Shown here in pieces: positions 37,237 through 46,774 of a stretch of 64,000 nt of DNA. The notes under the pieces are model-generated. The model was not told where the DNA came from. It ran no database searches and saw only the letters and a list, made by a program, of their open reading frames with translations. Source of the DNA: Lysobacter sp. K5869 (GTDB lineage: Bacteria; Pseudomonadota; Gammaproteobacteria; Xanthomonadales; Xanthomonadaceae); NCBI RefSeq assembly GCF_018847975.1, contig NZ_CP072597.1, positions 992,001 to 1,056,000 of the forward strand. Direction: 5' to 3'. A program made the translations under genes and the position numbers. The stretch's first letter is position 1. Each line of letters opens with the position of its first letter.

Positions 37237-37294
37237 GATCGCGACGAAACTCCGATGCCGAAGCATCCGCAAATGCCGCCCCGATCGCCCAATG

Positions 37295-37320
37295 AAAAAG
37301 CCGACGCTCTCGCGTCGGCT
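37295..37320 (-). terminator. Terminator of the YqjD-like gene
   Basis: Reading leftward: nine-bp stem AGCCGACGC/GCGTCGGCT with a 4-nt loop and a T-run (AAAAA on the plus strand at 37295-37299). It lies 62 bp after the stop of the minus-strand gene starting at 37741. Confidence 0.85.
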
Positions 37321-37381
37321 TTCTCGTATCGCCTGCGACGCTGCAGCGCCGCGCATCGTTCGCGCGAACGAACCGTCCGGC

Positions 37382-37741
37382 TTACTCCGCCGCGGTCTCA
37401 TCCGCACCGTTGCGCGCCCGCCGCCGCGCGCTGCCCGGCGCCGCGCGGCGCGCGTCGATGCGGCGCGCCGAGCCTTCGATCGGATCGCCTTCGGCCTGCT
37501 TGCGCGCCTTGCGCCGCGCCGCGGCGTACCACAGCAAACCGGCGCCGGCGACGGCGGCCACGGCGACCACCGGGTTGCGGCGGATGAAGCCGCCGGCGGT
37601 GCGCGCGCCGGCCTTGACCACGCCGAGCTTGGCGCCGGTGTCGAGCCACTGGCCGGCCTTGGGCGCGGCTTCCTTGAGGTTGGCGCTGATCGCGTGCACC
37701 AATTCCAGTGCGCGGTCGGGCAGGGAATCGAACTTGCTCAT
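37382..37741 (-). CDS. Small single-pass membrane protein
   Basis: A 119-residue protein. Residues 1-50 are helical and mixed-charge (SLPDRALELVHAISANLKEA), followed by RRNPVVAVAAVAGAGLLWYA as a membrane segment next to FIRRNP, and a 35-residue Arg/Ala-rich tail. The arrangement of a GGFIRRNPV-like motif before the anchor recalls ElaB/YqjD (DUF883) ribosome-associated membrane proteins, but similarity is weak. The far longer open frame (to 38596) overlaps hrpB and is not the gene. Confidence 0.72.
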   Translation of the reverse strand: MSKFDSLPDRALELVHAISANLKEAAPKAGQWLDTGAKLGVVKAGARTAGGFIRRNPVVAVAAVAGAGLLWYAAARRKARKQAEGDPIEGSARRIDARRAAPGSARRRARNGADETAAE

Positions 37742-37884
37742 CGTGTCGGTCCTGGACGAGAGAAACGGGCTCCAGTGTCGGCGCGCCACCGTTGAAATTC
37801 TGTGAGCGGGGCCGCGCTGGAGGGGGTGTGGGCTGAACGTGGGGAAGAGGATACGACGAGTGGAGGGGCGTCGTGGTTGCGGTG

Positions 37885-37916
37885 GCGCGGTCGCGGCTTG
37901 CGCCGCTCCTACAGGG
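37885..37916. repeat. Single REP sequence
   Basis: CGCGGTCGCGGCTTGCGCCG followed by CTCCTACAG, between the small membrane-protein gene and hrpB. Confidence 0.82.
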
Positions 37917-37992
37917 GGCGATCGGGGATGCGCCGCGATCGGGTTTCGGCGCGGGTTCCGCGTCCGTTGAGACGCGCTGTTCTCAACGGACG

Positions 37993-40539
37993 TTACGTGC
38001 CGCGAGGCTTGGCCCGATGCGTCGCCTTCGCGGTCCAGGGATCGTCGGGCCACGGGTGCTTGGGATAGCGTCCCTTCATTTCCTTCTTCACTTCCGGATA
38101 TGTGCGCTCCCAAAAACCGCGCAGGTCTTGGGTGACCTGCAGCGGCCGGCCGGCTGGCGAGAGCAGGTGCAAAGTCAGCGGCACGCGGCCGTCGGCGATG
38201 CGCGGGGTGTCGGCGAGGCCGAACAGTTCCTGCAGCTTCACCGCCAGCACCGGCGGCTGCGCGGCGCCGCGGCCGTCGTCGGCGTGATCGTCGTAGCCGT
38301 ACTCGATCGCGCGCTCCATCCCCGAGGGCACGACGATGCGCGTGGGCGCGAGCGCGTCGAGCTTCTGCCGCCACGACCAATCGCACAACGAACGCAACGC
38401 TTCGCCGAAACCGGCTTCGTCGAGCGCGTCCAGCCGGGTCTTGCCGCTGAGCGCGGGCTTGAGCCATTGATCCAGGCGTTCGAGCAAGCCGCCGTCCGAC
38501 AAATCCGGCAGCGGCGCGTCGGCTTGCGCGAGCTCGGGCATCCACTCGCGCAGGCAGCGCACGCGCGCGCGCCACTGGCGCAGGCCCGCGGTCCACGGCA
38601 GCGCGTCCAGGCCGAGTTGGCGCACCGCGTCGACCAGCGCGTCGGCGTAACGCGAAGGATCCGGCCGCGCCAGCGGGCGGCTGTCGATCACGATGCGGTC
38701 GTAGCGGCGCTCGCGCACCGCGGCGATGCCGCGCGCGTTAGCGTCCCACACCACCCGGTCTTCGCTGACGAAGCGCTGCGGGAACTCGCGCTCCAGCCGC
38801 GCCTCGTCGAGCGGCGCGGCGCGCAGGATGCGCGCGTCGCGCGGGTCGTCGCGCAGTTCGCTGACCACCAGCCACGGCTCGCCGTACACCGCGCTGTCGT
38901 CGAACAGCTTGGCGCTGCGGCCGTTGGCGAGTTGGTAGCGGTACGGGTCGCTCGGATGCTGGCGCGCGATGCGGTCGGGGAACGCGTGCAGCAACAGATC
39001 GCCGAGCGCATGCGCGGGCGCCGACGGCGGCGGCGGGTTGTCCGCGCGCAAGCGCCGGCGCCATTGCTTGCTGGCCTGATCGAGCGCGGCCAGCGCCGAG
39101 CGCGAGGCGTCCGCCGGCGCGCGTCCGGCGCGGAACGCGGCCAGCGCTTGCCAGCGCGCGTGCAGCGCGTCGCCGCCGCTGCGCAGCGGATCGCGCGCTT
39201 CCAGCAGCGCGGCCAGATCGCAGGCCAGCGCGCGTTCGCGGGCGTCGCTGGGCGCCAACAGCATCGCGGCCAGACGCGGATGCGTGCCTAAGGCGAGCAT
39301 GCGCCGCCCGAACGCGGTGATCGCGAGCTGCCCGCCCGCGCCGTGTTCCAGCGCGCCCAAGCGCAGCAACAGTTCGCGCGCCGCGCCCATCGCGCCGGGC
39401 GGCGGCGCGTCGACGAAGCGCAGGCCGGCGTCGCCCCACGCCGCCAGTTCCAGCGCGAGGCCGGCCAGTTCGACCTGGGCCATCTCGGGCCGGCGCTGCG
39501 GCTCCAGGCGCTGCGATTCGGGCCACAGGCGATACGCCCAACCGTCGGCGACGCGGCCGGCGCGGCCGGCGCGCTGATCGGCCGAAGCTTGGGCGATGGC
39601 GACCACGTCCAATCGCGCGAAACCGCTGTTGGGGTCGTAGCGCGGCTCGCGCGCGAGGCCCGAATCGATCACCACGCGCACGCCGGGCAAGGTCACGCTG
39701 GATTCGGCGACGTTGGTCGCCAGCACCACGCGGCGGCGGCCGTCGGGATCGGGTTGCAACACGCGGCTTTGTTGTTCGACCGGCAATTCGCCGTGCAGCG
39801 CCAGCACATCGACGCCGCGCGCGGCTTCGCTGCCGGCCAAGGCGACGTCGGCGCGAGCGATTTCGCGTTGGCCGGGCAGGAACACCAACACATCGCCGGG
39901 ATGCGCGGTCAGCGCATGCTCGACCGTGCGCTTGAGTTGATGTTCGAGCTTCTCTTCGCGCCGCGCGGGAAAGTGCCCGATCTCCACCGGATAGCTGCGC
40001 CCGGCGCTGCTCAGCCGCGGCGCGTCGAGGAACTGGGCCAGGCGCTCGCCGTCGAGCGTCGCCGACATCACCACGATGCGCAGGTCCTCGCGCAACGAGG
40101 CCTGCACGTCCAGCGCCAGCGCCAGACCGAGATCGGCGGCCAGATGGCGCTCGTGGAATTCGTCGAACAGCAGTGCGCCGACGCCTTCGAGCATCGGATC
40201 GTCCTGGATCATCCGGGTCAGGATGCCCTCGGTGACGACCTCGATGCGGGTGCGCGCGGACACCTTGTTCTCGAAGCGGATGCGGTAGCCCACGGTTTCG
40301 CCGGCCGGCTCGCCGCGTTGGCGCGCCATGAACTGGGCCGCGGCGCGCGCGGCGACCCGGCGCGGTTCGAGCATGACGATCTTGCGGCCCTGAAGCCACG
40401 GCGCGTCCAGCAGCGCCGGCGGCACTTGCGTGGTCTTGCCGGCGCCCGGCGGGGCCTCCAGCACCAGACGCGGATGGGCGGCGAGGCTGTCGCGGATCTG
40501 CGGCAGCAGCGGATCGATGGGGAAGGCGGGGCTGTTCAC
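37993..40539 (-). CDS. hrpB: ATP-dependent helicase HrpB
   Basis: An 848-residue DEAH-box (SF2) helicase. Walker A GAGKTT is at residues 32-37, the DEFH motif II at 126-129 and motif III as SATLDG. The HrpB-specific C-terminal domains follow, ending with SPAGRPLQVTQDLRGFWE. HrpB is a putative RNA helicase of unclear substrate. The GTG at 40539 is the start. It is the largest minus-strand housekeeping gene here and is divergent from tatD, with 177 bp between starts. Confidence 0.95.
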   Translation of the reverse strand: MNSPAFPIDPLLPQIRDSLAAHPRLVLEAPPGAGKTTQVPPALLDAPWLQGRKIVMLEPRRVAARAAAQFMARQRGEPAGETVGYRIRFENKVSARTRIEVVTEGILTRMIQDDPMLEGVGALLFDEFHERHLAADLGLALALDVQASLREDLRIVVMSATLDGERLAQFLDAPRLSSAGRSYPVEIGHFPARREEKLEHQLKRTVEHALTAHPGDVLVFLPGQREIARADVALAGSEAARGVDVLALHGELPVEQQSRVLQPDPDGRRRVVLATNVAESSVTLPGVRVVIDSGLAREPRYDPNSGFARLDVVAIAQASADQRAGRAGRVADGWAYRLWPESQRLEPQRRPEMAQVELAGLALELAAWGDAGLRFVDAPPPGAMGAARELLLRLGALEHGAGGQLAITAFGRRMLALGTHPRLAAMLLAPSDARERALACDLAALLEARDPLRSGGDALHARWQALAAFRAGRAPADASRSALAALDQASKQWRRRLRADNPPPPSAPAHALGDLLLHAFPDRIARQHPSDPYRYQLANGRSAKLFDDSAVYGEPWLVVSELRDDPRDARILRAAPLDEARLEREFPQRFVSEDRVVWDANARGIAAVRERRYDRIVIDSRPLARPDPSRYADALVDAVRQLGLDALPWTAGLRQWRARVRCLREWMPELAQADAPLPDLSDGGLLERLDQWLKPALSGKTRLDALDEAGFGEALRSLCDWSWRQKLDALAPTRIVVPSGMERAIEYGYDDHADDGRGAAQPPVLAVKLQELFGLADTPRIADGRVPLTLHLLSPAGRPLQVTQDLRGFWERTYPEVKKEMKGRYPKHPWPDDPWTAKATHRAKPRGT

Positions 40540-40716
40540 CCGCGCAAGGATACGGACCCGCGGCGGCGGCCGGAATGGCGCGGCGCGGCCGGCCGCGGAC
40601 GCAGCGAAGCGGCGACGGCCCGGCGCGGCCCGCCATCGCGAGTCCGCCGCCGCGCGGCTTGGGCCGGATGCGGCGACCCTCTAAACTGCGCGCTGCCCCC
40701 GCTTCCGCTCCGCCCC

Positions 40717-41508
40717 ATGCAACTGATCGACATCGGCGCCAACCTCACCCACGACAGCTTCGACCACGACCGCGACGCCGTGCTGCAACGCGCGCGCGAC
40801 GCCGGCGTGGCGCGCATGGTGATCACCGGCGCCAGCCGCGAGCATTCGCCCAAGGCGCTGGAACTGGCGCAGCGGCATCCCGGCGAACTGTTCGCCACCG
40901 CCGGCGTGCACCCGCACCACGCCAGCGAATACACCGCCGAATGCGACGCGGAAATGCGCGCGCTGCTGGCCCACGACGAGGTGGTCGCGGTCGGCGAATG
41001 CGGCCTGGATTACTTCCGCGATTTCTCGCCGCGTCCGGCGCAGCGGCGCGCGTTCGAGATGCAGCTGCAGACCGCGGCCGACACCGGCAAGCCGCTGTTC
41101 CTGCACCAGCGCGACGCGCACGACGATTTCGTCGCGATGATGAAGAACTTCGACGGCAAGCTCGGCCCGGCCGTGGTGCATTGCTTCACCGGCACGCGCG
41201 AGGAACTGTTCGCCTATCTCGACCGCGATTGGTACATCGGCATCACCGGCTGGCTGTGCGACGAGCGCCGCGGCCTGCACCTGCGCGAGTTGGTCAAGCA
41301 CATTCCCGCGCAGCGGCTGATGATCGAAACCGACGCGCCGTACCTGCTGCCGCGCACGGTCAAGCCGGCGCCCTCGCATCGGCGTAACGAGCCGATGTAT
41401 CTGGCCCATATCGTCGAGGAACTGGCGCGCGACCGCGGCGAGGACACCGCCGTCGCGGCCGCCCACAGCACCGCCACCGCCACGCAGTTCTTCCGCTTGC
41501 CGGGCTGA
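40717..41508 (+). CDS. tatD: 3'-5' ssDNA/RNA exonuclease TatD
   Basis: A 263-residue metal-dependent hydrolase of the TatD family. It opens with IDIGANLTHDSF, the DIGxNL form that distinguishes TatD proper from the YcfH/YjjV branch (DSHCH). Further metal ligands are in AGVHPHHASE, GECGLDYFRD and HCFTGTREE, and the Asp in IETDAPYL. TatD degrades DNA and RNA from the 3' end and contributes to DNA repair; it is not part of Tat export. No tatABC genes are nearby. Confidence 0.95.
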   Translation: MQLIDIGANLTHDSFDHDRDAVLQRARDAGVARMVITGASREHSPKALELAQRHPGELFATAGVHPHHASEYTAECDAEMRALLAHDEVVAVGECGLDYFRDFSPRPAQRRAFEMQLQTAADTGKPLFLHQRDAHDDFVAMMKNFDGKLGPAVVHCFTGTREELFAYLDRDWYIGITGWLCDERRGLHLRELVKHIPAQRLMIETDAPYLLPRTVKPAPSHRRNEPMYLAHIVEELARDRGEDTAVAAAHSTATATQFFRLPG

Positions 41509-41513
41509 GCCGC

Positions 41514-41550
41514 AAAAAAAAGGGCCGGCCCGTCGGAGAGCGGGCCGGCC
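41514..41550 (-). terminator. Terminator of the TonB-dependent receptor gene
   Basis: Ten-bp stem GGCCGGCCCG/CGGGCCGGCC with an 8-nt loop. Eight A on its left (41514-41521) give a T-run in the leftward direction. Confidence 0.93.
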
Positions 41551-41585
41551 ATCGAGTGTTACTGCCTACACTTCGCGGTACAGCG

Positions 41586-44500
41586 TCAGAACTTCCACTC
41601 GAACGCCAGGTTGTAGCGGCGGCCGAGCACATCGTAGGTGGAGAACGAGTCGGCCGAGGTCTGCGCCGGGAACGGCGGTTCCTTGTCGAACAGGTTCGTC
41701 ACCGCCAAACGCAGCAGGGCGTGATCGTTGATGCGGTAGCGCACGCCGCCGTTGAACAGCCAGTAATCGCCGACCTTGAGGATGTCGCGGGTTTCCGGCG
41801 TGTTGAGCACGTTGAACTCGGCGCTGCTGAGGTAGTTGCCGGTCAGGTTCAGACCCCACTTGCCCATCTCCCAGGCGCCGCTGAGCTGGTACTGGCGCTT
41901 GGAGGTGCCGATCTCGCCGGCCGACGGGTTCGGCGCGACGCCGGTCACGTCGACGGTCAGTTCCTTGGGGAAATAACCGGTCAGACCGAAGGCGAAGCGG
42001 CCGAAGCGGTCGGTGTCGAAGCGGTACGCGATCTCGGTCGAGTAGGCCTCCATCGTCAGCGACTTGCCGTTGACGAAACCGCTGATGAAGGTGGTCGCCT
42101 GACCCGCGCCGGCGGTGCTGCCCGGCGCGTTGCGGACGATGCGGCTGCAGAACGAGTTGGCGTTGGGCACGTCGCCGGCGTTGAAGTCCGCGGCGTCGAA
42201 GCACGCGGTGGCGATGTCGGACGCGGTCAGGCTGCTGATGACGTCCTTGATCTTGATGTTGTAGTAGTCGGCGGTGACGGTCAGGCCTTCGGCGAACGAC
42301 GGCGCCCAGGTGAAGCCGTAGGTGTAGGAGTCGGCCGACTCGTTGCGCAGGTTCGGATTGCCGCCGGAAATGCCCTGGATCGACGCGCCGTTGGCGTTGG
42401 AGGTGAAGTTGGTCAGGCCGTAGTAGTTCAAGAACGCCTGGCAGTTGCGCTGGCGGTTGGCGACGTTGGCGCCGCTGTTGATGAAGCGCGCGTCGCAGGG
42501 GTCGCCGGTGACGAACTGGAACGAGGTCGCCTGCGGCAGGAAGGCTTCGGTGATCGCCGGCGAACGCAGCGAACGGGTGAAGTTGCCGCGGATTTCCAGG
42601 TCCTCGAACGGCTTCCACTGCAGGCCGTAGGTGTAGGTGTCGAACTTGCCGTTGATCGAGTTGTCGACCTGACGGTACTTGCCGATCACGTCCAGCTTGC
42701 GCAGGCCGATGAAGTTGCGCTCGGGGTTGACCAGCGGCAGCACGAACTCGCCGAACCACTCGTTGGTGGTGTACTGGCCCTGCAGCGGGGTGATCGGCAC
42801 CGAACGGCCCAGGCCCTGCTCGAGGAACGAGCCCGGATCGAACAGGCCGCTTTCCTTGCGGTGTTCGAAACCGATGTTGTACTGCAGCGGCCCGCTCCAC
42901 AGATTGAACAGGGTGCTGGAGACGTTGATGTTGTACACCTCCTGCTCCTGCAGCGCCTGCGAGGCGGTGCGGGTGGTGACGTACTGGCGCGCGGCGGCGC
43001 TCGGGCGGCCTTCGCCGAGCAGGTCCAGCGGCACGCAGTTCGGATCGGGCTTGGCGGTGACGCCGCCGGGCACGACCACGCCGGCCACCGGCGCGCCGGC
43101 GCAGACGATCTGGCCGTTGACGTTGACGACGTTGAGCGCGTTGACGAAGTTCTGCTGATTGAGCGAGGTGCCGTACGCGCGCGAGTCGCTGCGGCCGTAG
43201 TTGGCCGAGGCTTCCCAGTAGAACGTGCGCTCGCCGATGTCGAAGTCGCCTTCCAGGCCCAACACGATCCGGCCCAACTCGGTGGTGCCGCTGCCGTTGT
43301 TGGTGATCAGATCGCGCGAAGCGCGCGAGAGGTTGAACGAGGTGACGCCCAGGCTTTGCAGCTTGGCGCGGGCCTGATCGGTCAGCAGCGCGTAGCTGGT
43401 CGGGAAGCGCAGCATCGAGCTGGCGCCGCCGAACAAGGGCGAGTTGTAGGCCCACTGGTCGGTCAGCTCGGTGCTTTCGGCCGAGTAGAACGAGCCTTCC
43501 ATGAACACGTCGATGCGGTCGGTCAGACCCCAGCGCGCGGTGGTGTTGACCGACATGCGCTTGAGGTCGGAGATCACCTGACCGGCATCGACCAGGCTGA
43601 TGCCGTCGCCGCCGCTGGAATCGGTGGCCGAGAACGGAATGCCCTGGTTGTACGGCACCAGATTGCCGCTGCGGTCGAAGGCCAGCACGGTGTTGCCGCC
43701 GGGGCCGAAACCGTTGGCGATCATGTTGTCGGTGCCGGGCTTGAACGCGCCGCTGACCGGCGAGATCAGGCCGCCGAACGGGGTCGACCAGATGCGGCGG
43801 TCCTTGATCAGCACGCCGTTGGGAATGCCGTCGCTGTTGCCGGTGTTGAACGGGATGTTCGGGTTGTAACGACCGTCGTTGGCCGGCGTGCGGCCCGGGA
43901 ACAGCGCGGCCATGCGCGCGGCCAACGGGTTGGCGGCGTTGAAGTAGCCGGCGCGGAAGAAGTCGCGATCGCGCTGCAGCACGCCCTTGCTGTCGTCGTA
44001 GGTGAACGAGAAGGTGACGTTGCCGCGGCCGTCGTCGAAGTTCGCGCCGACCAAGGCCCAGGCGTTGTAGCGCTCGTTGTCGCCCTGCTCGGTGACGCCG
44101 TAGCTGACGCCGGCTTCCACGCCTTCGTAGTTCTTGCGCAGGATCACGTTGACCACGCCGGCGATCGCGTCGGAGCCGTAGGTCGGCGCGCCGCCGATGG
44201 CGATGTTCTCCACGCGTTCGACCAGCGCGGTCGGAATCGCGTTGAGGTCGACCTGCAGGCCCGGCGCGGCCGGTCCGAACAGCGTGGTCGGCGCGCTGGT
44301 GACGAAGCGGCGGCCGTTGACCAGGGTCAAGGTGCGCGCGCTGCCGATGCCGAAGCGGTTGACGAAGTTGACGCCGGTGCCGAACGTCGCCTGTCCGCCT
44401 TCGGGCGTGATGCCGACGCCGAAGCCGGGAATTTCGTTGAGCGCGTCGGCGACGTTGGTGATGCCGCGCGCGGCGATGTAGTCCTTCGAAACCACGGTGG

Positions 44501-44729
44501 CCGGTTCGAGCGTGTCGAAGCCGGCGCGGCGGATGCGCGAACCGGTAACGACCAGGCGGTCCAGATCGGTCGTGTTGGTGGCCGGCTTATCGGCCGCTTT
44601 CTCCGCGGCGGGCTGGTCGGCCGGCGCGGGCTGCTGAGCCAGGGCGGCCGGAACGGCCAGAACCAGGCAGATGCCCAGCATGAGCGGCGAACGGCGCGGC
44701 ACCCCGCCGCGACGGTGAGTCGTTTGCAT
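41586..44729 (-). CDS. TonB-dependent outer-membrane receptor (1047 residues)
   Basis: A large outer-membrane transporter. It has a signal peptide (LMLGICLVLAVPAALAQ), a short Ala/Pro linker, then the TonB box region (LDRLVVTGSRI) and a plug domain (IPGFGVGITPEGG, ENIAIGGAPTYGSDAIAGVV), and a ~750-residue beta barrel ending in aromatic Phe (YNLAFEWKF). This is the long CirA/oligopeptide or glycan-type receptor common in Xanthomonadaceae; no substrate can be named. The strong terminator and an isolated AT-rich upstream region make it a monocistron. It is intact, unlike the relic at 5976. Confidence 0.94.
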   Translation of the reverse strand: MQTTHRRGGVPRRSPLMLGICLVLAVPAALAQQPAPADQPAAEKAADKPATNTTDLDRLVVTGSRIRRAGFDTLEPATVVSKDYIAARGITNVADALNEIPGFGVGITPEGGQATFGTGVNFVNRFGIGSARTLTLVNGRRFVTSAPTTLFGPAAPGLQVDLNAIPTALVERVENIAIGGAPTYGSDAIAGVVNVILRKNYEGVEAGVSYGVTEQGDNERYNAWALVGANFDDGRGNVTFSFTYDDSKGVLQRDRDFFRAGYFNAANPLAARMAALFPGRTPANDGRYNPNIPFNTGNSDGIPNGVLIKDRRIWSTPFGGLISPVSGAFKPGTDNMIANGFGPGGNTVLAFDRSGNLVPYNQGIPFSATDSSGGDGISLVDAGQVISDLKRMSVNTTARWGLTDRIDVFMEGSFYSAESTELTDQWAYNSPLFGGASSMLRFPTSYALLTDQARAKLQSLGVTSFNLSRASRDLITNNGSGTTELGRIVLGLEGDFDIGERTFYWEASANYGRSDSRAYGTSLNQQNFVNALNVVNVNGQIVCAGAPVAGVVVPGGVTAKPDPNCVPLDLLGEGRPSAAARQYVTTRTASQALQEQEVYNINVSSTLFNLWSGPLQYNIGFEHRKESGLFDPGSFLEQGLGRSVPITPLQGQYTTNEWFGEFVLPLVNPERNFIGLRKLDVIGKYRQVDNSINGKFDTYTYGLQWKPFEDLEIRGNFTRSLRSPAITEAFLPQATSFQFVTGDPCDARFINSGANVANRQRNCQAFLNYYGLTNFTSNANGASIQGISGGNPNLRNESADSYTYGFTWAPSFAEGLTVTADYYNIKIKDVISSLTASDIATACFDAADFNAGDVPNANSFCSRIVRNAPGSTAGAGQATTFISGFVNGKSLTMEAYSTEIAYRFDTDRFGRFAFGLTGYFPKELTVDVTGVAPNPSAGEIGTSKRQYQLSGAWEMGKWGLNLTGNYLSSAEFNVLNTPETRDILKVGDYWLFNGGVRYRINDHALLRLAVTNLFDKEPPFPAQTSADSFSTYDVLGRRYNLAFEWKF

Positions 44730-44751
44730 GAGTTTTCCCCCGAAAAGTCAT

Positions 44752-44970
44752 CCGTGGCCTTGCGCCACGGGAATCTCATTAGTAGGTCGGGGTCGGTGGC
44801 CGATGCAACAAAAAAACGTAACAAAATGTTTACTCTTGCTAACTTGTTGATTTTTAAAGACATAAACGGGCTGAATGCAACAGGCATCCAGCAAGATTCG
44901 TTAAGGATTGCGCTGAATGCGGCAAAATATTGGCTCCTTTGTTGGCTCGATTTACTCGATTTATGATGGA
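44752..44970. promoter_or_regulatory. AT-rich control region of the TonB-dependent receptor
   Basis: From ~44800 to ~44965 base composition turns strikingly AT-rich (for example AACAAAATGTTTACTCTTGC), unlike everything around it. Nearer the start, a hairpin CCGTGGC/GCCACGG (44752-44770) lies in what would be the leader. The region also holds a short direct repeat CTCGATTTACTCGATTTA. A promoter and operator are very likely here, but exact -35/-10 boxes could not be fixed. The rest of the gap to 45111 shows nothing. Confidence 0.6.
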
Positions 44971-45111
44971 GCCAATCGATGATTCCGGCGTCGCGAGCGA
45001 GTCGTCGCGTAGGCGCTCTTGCCGGCTCGCCGCGCCGGCCTCGGCGGCGCGGCAGCGAGGCGAACCCGTTACCCTGTCGCGCTGCCTTCCCGCCCTTATC
45101 CGCCCGCGCCC

Positions 45112-45963
45112 ATGCCGACCGCCCTCGCCGAAAACCGCTCGCCCGCGTTCGTTCCGCTGGCCCTGTCCACCTTGGTGTTCGTGTTGTCCGGCGCGTTCGT
45201 GCTGGTCGCGGCGCTGTCCTCGCCGGCGACGCAGAGCGCGGGTTTGAACGCGGCGCAGTGGCTGTGTTCGATCGGCTCGCTGATCGGCTTCATCGCCGCG
45301 CTGGCCTGCGTGCTGACCGATCGCCGCGGCGTGCCGGCGCGGCCGTGGGCCTGCATCCTCGCCGCGCTGGTGCTGATCTTCGGCCTCGGCGTGGCATGGT
45401 CGCTGCTGCAAACGCCGCTGATGCCGGGCTTGGCCCAGCGGTTCGGCGCGCAGACGCTGAGCGCGTGGGCCGCGGCGTTCGGCGCGCTCAAGGTGGTGGC
45501 GGTGAATCTGATCGCGCTGCCGCTGGCGTGGTGGCTCGGCGGCCGCGGCGCGGTGCCGGTGCAGTGGACTTCGCGGCAACGCCGCGTCATCGGCGCGCTG
45601 ATCGCGCTGAGCCTGGGCGCGGGCGTCGCGCTGCTGGTGCAGACCGCGGCCGCGGCGTTCACCTCGCTCGGCGACGGCGAACAGCGCGCCGGCATGAGCG
45701 TGGTCGGCCTGGGCATCGGCGCGGTGCACGCGCTGACCGCGCTGATCGCGCCGGTGCGGCGCGGCTCCGGCGCGCTGCCGGCGTTGCTGTCGTCGCTGCT
45801 GACGCCGGTGCTGATCGTGCTGGGTTCGTTGCCGGCCGTGCTCGGCGGCGAGGATTGGAACCTCGCCGCGCGCGTGATCGCCGTGGTGGCGGCGTTGCTG
45901 ATCGCGCCGGTCGCTTCGTGGTTGCTGGTGCGCTGGCTGCACGGGCGCATGGCGCGCGGCTGA
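45112..45963 (+). CDS. Polytopic membrane protein of unknown function
   Basis: A 283-residue protein with about eight hydrophobic segments, for example FVPLALSTLVFVLSGAFVLV and VIAVVAALLIAPVASWLLV. Segments are joined by short Arg-containing loops (DRRGVPARPW, TSRQRRV). No transporter signature motif is recognised. It is transcribed away from the TonB receptor and shares a bidirectional terminator with the lipoprotein gene. Confidence 0.72.
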   Translation: MPTALAENRSPAFVPLALSTLVFVLSGAFVLVAALSSPATQSAGLNAAQWLCSIGSLIGFIAALACVLTDRRGVPARPWACILAALVLIFGLGVAWSLLQTPLMPGLAQRFGAQTLSAWAAAFGALKVVAVNLIALPLAWWLGGRGAVPVQWTSRQRRVIGALIALSLGAGVALLVQTAAAAFTSLGDGEQRAGMSVVGLGIGAVHALTALIAPVRRGSGALPALLSSLLTPVLIVLGSLPAVLGGEDWNLAARVIAVVAALLIAPVASWLLVRWLHGRMARG

Positions 45964-46020
45964 AGACGCGCGCGAGGATCCGGCCAAGAGGATCCCGGCT
46001 AGAAGAATCCGGCGAAAACG

Positions 46021-46046
46021 AAAACGGCCCGCAGTGCGGGCCGTTT
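46021..46046. terminator. Bidirectional terminator
   Basis: Stem AAACGGCCCGC/GCGGGCCGTTT with a 3-nt loop and A/T tracts at both ends, between convergent genes. Confidence 0.85.
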
Positions 46047-46067
46047 CTTCGTGCGTCGCGCGAGCGA

Positions 46068-46604
46068 TCAGTACACGGCCAGATCGCCGCAACCGCCGGT
46101 GAGCTTGTCCATGCCGTCGACGGTCACATCGACCGACTGCATGTGCTTGTTGTCGCCGTCGTCGATGCACTCCTGCTTGCTGATCTCGATCACCATCGAC
46201 TTGGCGCCGTCCTTGGTCTTCAACTCGCCGCTGAGCACGATCAGCGTGCTCGGCGCATCGGCCGGCTGACCGTTGTAGCGCGCGGTGCCGCTGGCCTTCT
46301 CGCTGCCGCTGCCCCAGGTCAGATCGACCTTGTGGTTCATCTCGCCGGTGGACTGGATGTCGATGCTCCAGTGTTCGCCGAAGCCCTTGAACGCGGGCAC
46401 CGGGCTGAGCTTGCCGACCTGATCGGCGCCGATCTTGGCGGACGGCTGCGCGGACGGATCGGATTGAGCGGCCGGCTGCGCGGTGGCCGATGCGGCGCCA
46501 TCGGCGGCCGGTGCCGGCGCGGCGGCGTCTTTGGCCTTATCCGGCGCGGTGCAGGCGGCGAGGAGAGCGAGCGAGGCGATCGCGGCGAGGGGCATCAGGC
46601 GCAT
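46068..46604 (-). CDS. Lipoprotein, COG3650-like
   Basis: A 178-residue protein. The lipobox LLAAC gives lipidated Cys18, then an Ala/Pro-rich linker (~20-60) and a compact domain with GEHWSIDIQSTGEMNH and a C-terminal KQECIDDGD, with DKLTGGCGDLAVY at the end. The spacing of the two cysteines and the HWSI start resemble COG3650-type (MliC/HslJ-neighbour) lipoproteins; similarity is by pattern only. AAGGAG precedes the ATG. Outer-membrane lipoprotein, function unknown. Confidence 0.78.
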   Translation of the reverse strand: MRLMPLAAIASLALLAACTAPDKAKDAAAPAPAADGAASATAQPAAQSDPSAQPSAKIGADQVGKLSPVPAFKGFGEHWSIDIQSTGEMNHKVDLTWGSGSEKASGTARYNGQPADAPSTLIVLSGELKTKDGAKSMVIEISKQECIDDGDNKHMQSVDVTVDGMDKLTGGCGDLAVY

Positions 46605-46774
46605 GGGGAACTCCTTGGTGGGGCGATTACGCCCGGTGCGGGCGGGCATGCCGGTGCGGGCGGGCATGGTTGTAACGCGGGGCGGGTGCAGGAAGGGTCA
46701 ATGGTGGGGGAATGCGGTTCAGTTATGCGCGACCAGCATCGTTCTTCCTTCCGATCGACACGCCCCACCGCCCC

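Noticed and set aside
36538..37292. Short open frames such as those containing KAPFFGYFLWQDKES
   Set aside because: They read through the inverted-repeat element and recur at 46948-47458 in both directions. This is repeat sequence, not protein.
37382..38596. 404-residue minus-strand open frame
   Set aside because: Its upstream two thirds overlap hrpB and REP sequence; only the last 119 residues from the ATG at 37741 look like a protein.
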